From Roseivirga echinicomitans (GTDB lineage: Bacteria > Bacteroidota > Bacteroidia > Cytophagales > Cyclobacteriaceae), in the NCBI RefSeq assembly GCF_001592935.1, contig NZ_LRDB01000052.1, positions 1-44,826 on the forward strand: DNA of 44,826 nt, read 5' to 3'. Within the stretch, counting starts at the first letter, position 1. Each line of letters opens with the position of its first letter. Positions 19,505 through 27,141 of the stretch are shown in pieces. The notes below the pieces were generated by a model. That model searched no databases. It was not told where the DNA came from and worked only from the letters and a program-made list of their open reading frames with translations. A program made the position numbers and the translations under genes.

Positions 19505-21946
19505 TTCAAACAGACCTTCAAATTTGCCATTAAGAGTTTCAGGAAGTCAGCACTGATGAACTATCTCAATGTTATTGGTTTGACCTTCGGTTTATCCATT
19601 TTCTTTTTGACTTCCCTTTTCATTTACCAAGAGTCTACTTATGAGCACGACTTCACAGGTCATGAAAGGATTTATCAAATTGGAACAAGCTTTTACAATA
19701 TGGGACCCAGAGCAATAACCTCTGTAAATGTGCCCATTATGACCTCTGAAATGCCCGAAGTGAAATATACTACGGTGTTCACTCATAGCAGTAACCAAGA
19801 GGTCCATTTTGAGGACGAAACATATACAAAGCAAACGGTAATTAGTGCTGATTCACTGTTCTTTAAAGTCTTTGACTTTGACTTGATTGTTGGCGATCGA
19901 CAAACTGTACTCAATGAGCCCAACTCGGTTGTTATTAGCGAACAAATGGCCAATAATATTTTTGGTACAACAGATTTAGTCGGAAAGACAATTAGAGTTG
20001 GCAAAAATAGGGAGTGTATAATAAAAGGGGTTAGTAAAAGTCCAAAGTATAAAACTCAATTGAATTTTGATCTTTTGGTTTCGCAGGTAAGGCGTACTAA
20101 CCCAAGTAGGGGAGGGTGGGGTACCATCAGTTCTTATGTTTATGTAAAAGTGCAACCCAATGTAACAGTTGATCAAGTCAATGGCCAATTGGATCGATTG
20201 AATGAAAAATATATTTATCCACTATTTATCCCTGACGGAAGCATGTCATTCAGCGACTGGAGGAGTAATGAGGCATATTTAGGGTATTTTGCAGAGTCGT
20301 TAGCATCACTTAGGTACGAATCTGAAACAGAAACTGGCTTAATGCCCAAGGCCAACCTTAACCAAACCAATACTTTGCTAATTGTAGGTATTGCAGCCCT
20401 GCTTATATCAGTAATTAATTTTATAAACATCAGTACAGCAAGAGCTTCTAATAGAATGAAAGAAGTGGCGATTAAGAGAATCATGGGCTCTTCTCGATTT
20501 TTGCTTGTAGGTCAGTTCATGATAGAGGCTTTCCTTACGATTGGTTTAGCTTCTGTTTTAGCCCTGGCAATTACAGAATTGATGGTTAAAATTAAACCCA
20601 CACTTTTTGGTGATTTTGTGGAGTTTTCCGTCTTACATTCTGGGCAAACTATGCGCGCCATTGTTCTTTTAGTTGTTGGTATAACCTTGCTTTCTGGGCT
20701 TTACCCAGCGATTTACTTGTCCAGTGGGAAGATCATTACTATACTCAGAAGTGGTAGCTCGAAATACAGTTTTAGTGTGTTTAATGCCGCCTTGCTGCGC
20801 AAGTTTGCTACTGTAGTTCAGTTCGTGTTTTCAATTGGCTTAATCGGGGCTGTGATCACTATGTTCATGCAAATAGATTTTTTAAGGACAAGAGATATAG
20901 GTTATCATTCTGATAATGTGATTGTAATCCCAAATTCATTTTCTCTAAGAAATGAAAAGGCAGCTTTTAAAAATGAGTTGGAACGAATTTCTGGAATTGA
21001 GCAAGTCTCATTTATTTCTCTTGTACCAAGCGGTTTGACTAAATGGGATGCTCCAATAGAGTTGAAAGATGACAATGATCGACCATTTTATCATTATAAT
21101 ATTTCGGCAGATAAATCATTGCTCGAAGCCATGGACTTGACTTTGTTGCAGGGTGAAAATTTTGAAGAATCACCTTACCAAATTACCCAAAGGAACTATG
21201 ATGAGAGTGTAGGAGAAAGTAAAGCAATAGATACAGGCAGCCCCAAGCCTATATTGGTAAATGAAGCGGCTGTTAACGCACTTTTAATAAAGGACGACCC
21301 CATAGGTAAAAGACTACAGCACTATGTAATTATAGGTGTAGTAAAGGATTTTGTTTACACGGATTTACATGGGGAGATTGAGCCACTCGTTATTGAACAG
21401 AAACGAGAACCGGGGATTATTGATCCAATATTGATTAAGGTAACCGACAAAGCTGCTGTTATGGATCAGATAGAAACTCTTTGGGCGGGAATGGCTGGAA
21501 AACCTCTCGATTACTATATGCTCAATGATAATTATGAACGCCTTGTGAAGACCGAAGAGGCTTCTTTTAATACGGTTTTCGCCTTTTCAATTTTCGCAGT
21601 GTTGGTTTCTTGCATTGGTCTCTTTGGGTTGGCCGCTTTCACAGTAGATCAGCGCATTAAGGAGTTTGGGATAAGGAAAGTGCTGGGGGCATCGATAACT
21701 GACATTGTAAAGCTGTTTAGTGGCGACTTTATGAAGCTCATTTTTATCGCGTTTGTCATCTCCATGCCTTTAACCATTTACTTCTTGGATGCATGGTTGA
21801 ATAATTTTTCAGCTAGAATCGGTATTGGATATCAGGTGGTGCTCTTTACTGGCATTCTGGCAATTACAATTGCTGTAACCACTGTGTTGCTCCAATCCCT
21901 CAAAGCAGGCCGCCTTAACCCAGTAGACACTTTACGCAACGAATAA
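19502..21946 (+). CDS. Double-FtsX/MacB-type ABC transporter permease, class D, copy 3
   Basis: This 814-residue class D permease starts MFKQTFKFAIKSFRKSA. The first coupling region is the most altered of the array: EVAIKRIMGS (321-330) has alanine for the glycine seen in every other copy. The second motif is the standard RKVLGA (725-730). The class-specific periplasmic insert (about 554-586) contains polar and acidic residues and differs from those of the two other class D copies. The tail is AGRLNPVDTLRNE. Its upstream neighbour is also class D, so it probably arose by single-gene duplication after the D-E pair was formed. Confidence 0.92.
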   Translation: MFKQTFKFAIKSFRKSALMNYLNVIGLTFGLSIFFLTSLFIYQESTYEHDFTGHERIYQIGTSFYNMGPRAITSVNVPIMTSEMPEVKYTTVFTHSSNQEVHFEDETYTKQTVISADSLFFKVFDFDLIVGDRQTVLNEPNSVVISEQMANNIFGTTDLVGKTIRVGKNRECIIKGVSKSPKYKTQLNFDLLVSQVRRTNPSRGGWGTISSYVYVKVQPNVTVDQVNGQLDRLNEKYIYPLFIPDGSMSFSDWRSNEAYLGYFAESLASLRYESETETGLMPKANLNQTNTLLIVGIAALLISVINFINISTARASNRMKEVAIKRIMGSSRFLLVGQFMIEAFLTIGLASVLALAITELMVKIKPTLFGDFVEFSVLHSGQTMRAIVLLVVGITLLSGLYPAIYLSSGKIITILRSGSSKYSFSVFNAALLRKFATVVQFVFSIGLIGAVITMFMQIDFLRTRDIGYHSDNVIVIPNSFSLRNEKAAFKNELERISGIEQVSFISLVPSGLTKWDAPIELKDDNDRPFYHYNISADKSLLEAMDLTLLQGENFEESPYQITQRNYDESVGESKAIDTGSPKPILVNEAAVNALLIKDDPIGKRLQHYVIIGVVKDFVYTDLHGEIEPLVIEQKREPGIIDPILIKVTDKAAVMDQIETLWAGMAGKPLDYYMLNDNYERLVKTEEASFNTVFAFSIFAVLVSCIGLFGLAAFTVDQRIKEFGIRKVLGASITDIVKLFSGDFMKLIFIAFVISMPLTIYFLDAWLNNFSARIGIGYQVVLFTGILAITIAVTTVLLQSLKAGRLNPVDTLRNE

Positions 21947-21960
21947 ACCTTAAAGCTATG
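21938..21960. repeat. Shared intergenic linker, junction 5 of 5
   Basis: This is the last copy of the linker and joins class D to class E. The next gap (24319-24336) is 18 bp long and keeps only GGCTATG before the start, so the conserved run ends here. Confidence 0.95.
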
Positions 21961-24318
21961 TTCAAAAACAACCTTAAACTTATTGTCAGAAAACTACGGA
22001 AAGAGAAGCTCTATTCCTTTGTGAATATTGCTGGGCTCACCGTTGGTCTTACCGCATTTTTACTCATTGCGCTTTATGTGCGCGATGAACTCAGTTTCGA
22101 TAATTTCCACGAGAACAAGGAGAATATCTATCGGGTGATCAGCCATAATGAAGAGAGGGGAGGTTATTCTCCTTCGATCATCAGCGACTATGTCGAGTAT
22201 TTTAAAGAGGATATTCCGCAAATTGATGCTTATTCTAGAATTTCAATTCAAAGCCTTTACTCTTTGGTAGAGGCTGATGAAACCACTGTAAATGTTGAGA
22301 AGGTTTTATATGCGGATGCTAATTTCTTTGACTTCTTTAGCTTCGAGTTGGAAGAAGGAACAGCTCAAGGAGTATTTAGCCAAGGTGGATCAGCAGTAAT
22401 CTCTAAATCTTTAAGCGAAAAACTTTTTGGAGATACAGACCCGATTGGTAAATCTGTAAAGCTTAACCGAGACAAGTCAGTCATTGTCTCAGGTGTGTCT
22501 CAGGCTGTACCAAAAAACAGCTACATCCAATTTGAAATGGTGGTTTATGAAGATGGCTTTTTTAAAAATGAGAAAAAGGGGATGGCAAGTGACGCCCTTA
22601 CCTATATTTCTCTTACACCTGGGCAATCCCCGTCAGGAATCGATGAAAAAATAGAGGCTGCCAATGATAAACCTATGTACCGTGGGTTTCTGGAAGGGAA
22701 CAAATATGAATTATTGCCTTTACTCGATTTACGCCTAAACGCGCCTTTCGAGTTCGATTACTTTGATAAAAATGACATTAGATATGTTACGTTATTCTCG
22801 GGCATAGGCTTGGTGGTTTTACTACTTGCATTAATCAATTATATCAATTTAGTTACCGCTCAATCCATGCGCAGGGTAAAAGAAATTGGATTGAGAAAAG
22901 TGGTAGGCGCAAATAAAGCACAATTGGTGTTTTCTCAACTTTCCGAATCTATCGTACTTACGCTTATCGCTTTTATATTTGCTTTTGCTCTTGCCGAACG
23001 CTTATTGCCTTTCTACAATTCTGTGCTCGATAAATCAATCACCTTGCAATACGGTAGCTCCGAATTCTTTATTTGGGTGTTTTTAGCAGGTATCGTTTTG
23101 GGACTAATTGCTGGTTTATACCCTGCATTCTATGTTTCCAAATTTAAACCTTTGACGCTCCTTAATAAGAGCACGGCAGCAATCGGAAGCAAAGGTTATT
23201 TAAGAAAATTCTTGGTGCTGTTTCAGTTCATTTCTTCCGCAATTTTAATGGTAGTATTGATTGTTATGTTTAGTCAAATGGATTTTTTAAAAACAAAAGA
23301 CTTAGGCTTTAACCCAGATTTTGTGGTCGAAATACCACTATATGATGAAATGCGAAAGAATTACCAGATACTTAAAAATGAGGTAGAACGTGTAGGCGGT
23401 GTTGAGTCTGTAACAGCAACAGGTTGGTCTGTTGGTCAAGGAACAAGAACGGCCTTGTTTGACGCCCCCAATATTAAAGGCGGACAGGCCAATAATTATG
23501 AACTTAACTTAGTCAACGCGGATAAAGATTATGCAGAAACTATTGGTCTAAAATTTCAACAGAAGACTGAAGGTTTCGATGTGAGTAGTTTGGCGAAGCA
23601 TCAAATAATAGTAAATGAGTCGTTTGTAAAGAAATTTGGTTGGGAAGGTGAAGCTATTGGCAGGAAGGTGTACAGCTGGGGCAATGAGGAATTAGAAGTT
23701 GTTGCGACAATTGCAGATTTTCATACTTACTCTTTAAAACAGGAAGTTGAGCCTTTATATATCTCACCTCTGTCGGAAAGGGGGGGCAAAATCTTGCTTG
23801 TAAAAGTTGATGCTAATGATGCAAAGCAGGTTATTGAAAATGTGGGTAATGTTTACGAAAAGATGGCACAGCGACCTTTTGAGTTTTATTACTTGGATGA
23901 TAAAATCAAAGCTTTCTACAAAAAAGAACAAGGCCAGTTTATGCTTTTCCAAATCTTTTCGGGGTTGGCTGTTTTCATTTCACTTTTGGGCTTAATAGCA
24001 TTAACCATATATACATTAGAGCAGCGCAGAAAAGAAGTGAGTATTAGAAAGGTACTTGGGGCTTCAGTTCAAAACCTGTTGCTTTTGCTCAATAAGGAAT
24101 ATACGCTTCTGGTCATTTTGGCATTTCTCATTGCTTCGCCCATCGCCTACTACGCCATGCAGGGTTGGTTGGCAGAGTTTAAATACCGCATCGATATCAG
24201 CCCATTGTTATTTATTGGAGCATTCTTAAGCTTTCTGGCCTTGAGCTGGATGGTTACGCTTTTACAGTCATTACAGGTGTCTAACGCCAATCCCGCGGAT
24301 ACGCTAAGGGAGGAATAA
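21958..24318 (+). CDS. Double-FtsX/MacB-type ABC transporter permease, class E, copy 2
   Basis: This 786-residue class E permease begins MFKNNLKLIVRKLRKEKLYS. The first coupling motif is RKVVGA (313-318). The second is RKVLGA (697-702), preceded by EQRRKEVSI, the class E signature. The first periplasmic domain is shorter than in class D, and the second has no insert. The tail is NPADTLREE. Aromatic and acidic residues in FEFYYLDDKI just before the last membrane module recur in all three class E proteins. An 18-bp gap leads to the last gene. Cargo is unknown. Confidence 0.92.
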   Translation: MFKNNLKLIVRKLRKEKLYSFVNIAGLTVGLTAFLLIALYVRDELSFDNFHENKENIYRVISHNEERGGYSPSIISDYVEYFKEDIPQIDAYSRISIQSLYSLVEADETTVNVEKVLYADANFFDFFSFELEEGTAQGVFSQGGSAVISKSLSEKLFGDTDPIGKSVKLNRDKSVIVSGVSQAVPKNSYIQFEMVVYEDGFFKNEKKGMASDALTYISLTPGQSPSGIDEKIEAANDKPMYRGFLEGNKYELLPLLDLRLNAPFEFDYFDKNDIRYVTLFSGIGLVVLLLALINYINLVTAQSMRRVKEIGLRKVVGANKAQLVFSQLSESIVLTLIAFIFAFALAERLLPFYNSVLDKSITLQYGSSEFFIWVFLAGIVLGLIAGLYPAFYVSKFKPLTLLNKSTAAIGSKGYLRKFLVLFQFISSAILMVVLIVMFSQMDFLKTKDLGFNPDFVVEIPLYDEMRKNYQILKNEVERVGGVESVTATGWSVGQGTRTALFDAPNIKGGQANNYELNLVNADKDYAETIGLKFQQKTEGFDVSSLAKHQIIVNESFVKKFGWEGEAIGRKVYSWGNEELEVVATIADFHTYSLKQEVEPLYISPLSERGGKILLVKVDANDAKQVIENVGNVYEKMAQRPFEFYYLDDKIKAFYKKEQGQFMLFQIFSGLAVFISLLGLIALTIYTLEQRRKEVSIRKVLGASVQNLLLLLNKEYTLLVILAFLIASPIAYYAMQGWLAEFKYRIDISPLLFIGAFLSFLALSWMVTLLQSLQVSNANPADTLREE

Positions 24319-24336
24319 TTATTAAATTGAAGGGCT

Positions 24337-26712
24337 ATGCTATCAAATTACTTAACCATCATTTTTAGAAAGCTCCGCAAGGAACGACTCTACAGTATCA
24401 TCAACTTGTTGGGACTCACGATTGGCCTTACTGCTTTTTTGTTGATCACCTTATATGTTCGGGATGAACTGAGTTATGATAAGTTCCATACAGATCATGA
24501 GCAGCTGTACAGGGTTTACGCTACTGATACTACACGAGATGTAAAACAAGGGGCAATTGCACCTGATTTAGCAGGGATTGTCTTGACCGATATTCCGGCA
24601 GTGGAGTCCGCAGTGCGAATGATTAGTGGGGGAGGAAAGAGCCTTTTAACTGTTGGTGATGAACGAATTTATTCCGACAAGGTGATTTTTTCGGATGCTA
24701 ACTTTTTTGAGATGCTGGATTTTAAGCTGGTGGAGGGTGTTGCTCAATCGGTTTTGGATCAGCCATATCAGGCAGTAATTACCACCGCTCTTGCCGAAAA
24801 ATTATTTGGTGAGGAAAACCCCATCGGAAAAACGATTACTCTAAATAAAGAAAGAGAGTTGGTGGTCACGGGAATCAGTGAAACTCCACCAAATAATAGC
24901 TCACTCAGGTTCGATATGCTGATCCGAAGCGGGGTAGCAGAAATGGATACCCCAAGACCGAGTAGTATGAGGTCTGCACTTACCTACCTTAAAATATCAG
25001 AAGATCAAGATAAGACAGAGGTGGTAAAAATGATCAATGAGCTTAAGATGAAATCGAGCTATGGCCTTTTTGTAAAGGATGATGTGTTTGGACTATTGCC
25101 AATCACCGACCAAAGGCTTCACGCTAATTTTACTTATGCAAACCTGACAGATCAAAGTGACATTCGCTTTGTGTATCTTTTCTCTGGTATTGGTTTGGTA
25201 ATTCTCCTTTTGGCGGTGATCAATTATGTCAATATGGTAACGGCTAGTTCTCTGAAAAGGGCCAAGGAAATTGGCCTTAGAAAAGTCATTGGTGCACAAA
25301 AATCTCAACTGGTTTGGTATCAATTGGTAGAATCTGTTGTGGTGACAACAATTGCTCTAGTCTTGGCTTTTGCATTCACGGAACGCCTATTGCCAATAAT
25401 GAATGGTTTACTAGGGAAAACAATGGAGCTGAAATACTTCAGCTTAGAATTTTTACTCTTTGTGCCATTGATGGGATTGGCTATAGGTGTTTTGACAGGG
25501 CTTTATCCTTCTTTTTATATCAGTCGATATAAGCCATTAGTGCTATTGAAAAACAACATGAGCGGAACCGCAGGCAAGGGTGGCTTAAGAAGAGTGTTGG
25601 TTGGTTTTCAGTTTTTAGTGGCGGGCATTATGATTTTGGTTACCCTCATTATGCATTCTCAAATGAAGTTTTTGAAAGAGCAGAAAATGGGGTTTGATGA
25701 AGAACTGCTGGTGTACGTTCCGCTTTTTGAAGACTTGAAAGGGAAGTCTCAAGTCTTTAAGAATGAAGTGCTTGGTATGTCGGGCGTTTCACAAGCCACA
25801 GTGACCAATTGGATGTTTGGCAAGCATACTTGGAGTAGCGTTTTTGCAGGCTATTTCGATAGTGATGTGGAGGAACGTCCACCTTATGTTGAGGTATCCT
25901 TTGTTTTAGGAGATGGAGATGTGATCAATACATTGGGATTGAAAGTACTGGAATCAGAAGAAGGATTTAAGATGGAACAACTTGATTCTACAAAAATTGT
26001 GATCAGCAAGCTTGTTGCCGATGGTTTAGGTTGGAAGGATGAAAGCGCAATAGGGAAATACGTGTATCAATACGCAGGTTATAAAATGAAGGTGGTAGCT
26101 GTCATTGAAGATTTTCATTCTTCTTCCTTAAAGGATGAAATTCTACCTTCTGTAATATTGGGTAAAGAAAGTTGGTGGAATGAGAACTTATTGATCCGCT
26201 TTGAGGCGGAAGGGCATGAGGCCACACTCAAAGAAATCAAAGCTAAATACGAAAGTCTTTTGAATAGGCCTTTTGAGTTTAGTTATGTCGATGATGAGAT
26301 AGAAAAATACTATAAAGAAGAAGCCGATCAAGTGGCTTTGTTTAATACTTTCTCTGGCTTGGCCATCTTCATTTCTTTATTGGGCTTAATGGCCATGGCT
26401 ACTTATTCTGCCGAGCAGCGAAAAAAGGAAGTCAGTGTAAGAAAGGTATTAGGCGCTTCTATGAGGCAGCTTATTCTTTTGTTGAATAAAGAGAATGGCG
26501 TTTTGGTGATTGTCGCTTTTTTAATTGCTACGCCCATCACAGTTTACGCTATGCAAGATTGGTTGGCTGAATTTAAGTATCGGGTTTCTATTCAACCTGT
26601 AATTTTTGTGTTAGCCTTGGTTGGGTTTTTCGTTCTGAACCTGTTGGTGACTTTGTTATTTTCTATGAAGGTGTCTAAAGCAAACCCAGCCGATACGCTT
26701 AGAGATGAGTAG
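24337..26712 (+). CDS. Double-FtsX/MacB-type ABC transporter permease, class E, copy 3
   Basis: This 791-residue class E permease is the last of the eleven. It begins MLSNYLTIIFRKLRKERLYS. The coupling motifs are RKVIGA (315-320) and RKVLGA (702-707), the latter after EQRKKEVSV. The tail is NPADTLRDE. Its 5' junction does not carry the shared linker. Its stop codon is 20 bp before a perfect 16-bp stem-loop, so the operon most likely ends here. The receiver-domain gene on the opposite strand converges on the same hairpin. Confidence 0.92.
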   Translation: MLSNYLTIIFRKLRKERLYSIINLLGLTIGLTAFLLITLYVRDELSYDKFHTDHEQLYRVYATDTTRDVKQGAIAPDLAGIVLTDIPAVESAVRMISGGGKSLLTVGDERIYSDKVIFSDANFFEMLDFKLVEGVAQSVLDQPYQAVITTALAEKLFGEENPIGKTITLNKERELVVTGISETPPNNSSLRFDMLIRSGVAEMDTPRPSSMRSALTYLKISEDQDKTEVVKMINELKMKSSYGLFVKDDVFGLLPITDQRLHANFTYANLTDQSDIRFVYLFSGIGLVILLLAVINYVNMVTASSLKRAKEIGLRKVIGAQKSQLVWYQLVESVVVTTIALVLAFAFTERLLPIMNGLLGKTMELKYFSLEFLLFVPLMGLAIGVLTGLYPSFYISRYKPLVLLKNNMSGTAGKGGLRRVLVGFQFLVAGIMILVTLIMHSQMKFLKEQKMGFDEELLVYVPLFEDLKGKSQVFKNEVLGMSGVSQATVTNWMFGKHTWSSVFAGYFDSDVEERPPYVEVSFVLGDGDVINTLGLKVLESEEGFKMEQLDSTKIVISKLVADGLGWKDESAIGKYVYQYAGYKMKVVAVIEDFHSSSLKDEILPSVILGKESWWNENLLIRFEAEGHEATLKEIKAKYESLLNRPFEFSYVDDEIEKYYKEEADQVALFNTFSGLAIFISLLGLMAMATYSAEQRKKEVSVRKVLGASMRQLILLLNKENGVLVIVAFLIATPITVYAMQDWLAEFKYRVSIQPVIFVLALVGFFVLNLLVTLLFSMKVSKANPADTLRDE

Positions 26713-26732
26713 TGATATGTAGGAGGTAAATG

Positions 26733-26773
26733 AAAAGGTATACTTGAGTTAAAAATCCTCAAGTATACCTTTT
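26733..26773. terminator. Bidirectional terminator between permease array and receiver gene
   Basis: A perfect 16-bp stem (AAAAGGTATACTTGAG and its complement) encloses a 9-base loop. The A and T runs at the ends give a U-tract in both directions. The stop codon of the minus-strand receiver gene (26749-26751) lies in the loop, and its last codons lie in one arm, so the terminator overlaps coding sequence. Confidence 0.88.
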
Positions 26774-27141
26774 AGGGCATCCATTGTAATGGGTTTTACA
26801 ATGTAATTACTAACTACTTTATAGGTTTCAGCCTTATTGAAATCTTCACTATCAATGGAAGAGCTGACAATGTATAAGGTGATTTTTTTGTCGGTTTTTA
26901 TCTTGGTAAACTCATCTAGAAACTGCCATCCATCCATTACTGGCATATTCAGGTCCAGCAAAATAAGTTCGGGCAAATTGTTTCCTGAGGCAACTATGGC
27001 GGACAGTCCATCTAGTGCTTTTCTGCCATCCTGAAACACCATAAAACCATTACAGAAGTCGGCCAATTCCATCATTCGTTTTGCTCCAAAAACAAAAATT
27101 GGGTCATCATCTATGATGCATGCTATGTCAATCTTCTTCAT
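26749..27141 (-). CDS. Single-domain response regulator (CheY-like receiver)
   Basis: This protein of 130 residues is only a receiver domain. It has the acidic pocket DDD (11-13), the phosphoacceptor D63 in LLDLNMP, the switch serine/threonine region near S93-S95, and the conserved lysine K116 in VKP. There is no output domain, so it should act by protein contact or phosphotransfer and not by binding DNA. Its ATG overlaps the stop of the kinase gene by four bases (ATGA), so the two are translationally coupled and almost certainly partners. The downstream end of the gene is inside the bidirectional terminator. Confidence 0.93.
   Translation of the reverse strand: MKKIDIACIIDDDPIFVFGAKRMMELADFCNGFMVFQDGRKALDGLSAIVASGNNLPELILLDLNMPVMDGWQFLDEFTKIKTDKKITLYIVSSSIDSEDFNKAETYKVVSNYIVKPITMDALKGILEDF

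Noticed and set aside
103-26712. BceAB-type antibiotic-resistance transporter with its two-component system
   Set aside because: BceB has ten membrane segments and one large external loop, and its kinase is membrane-bound with a DNA-binding regulator; here the permeases have two FtsX modules and the kinase and receiver are soluble and output-less.
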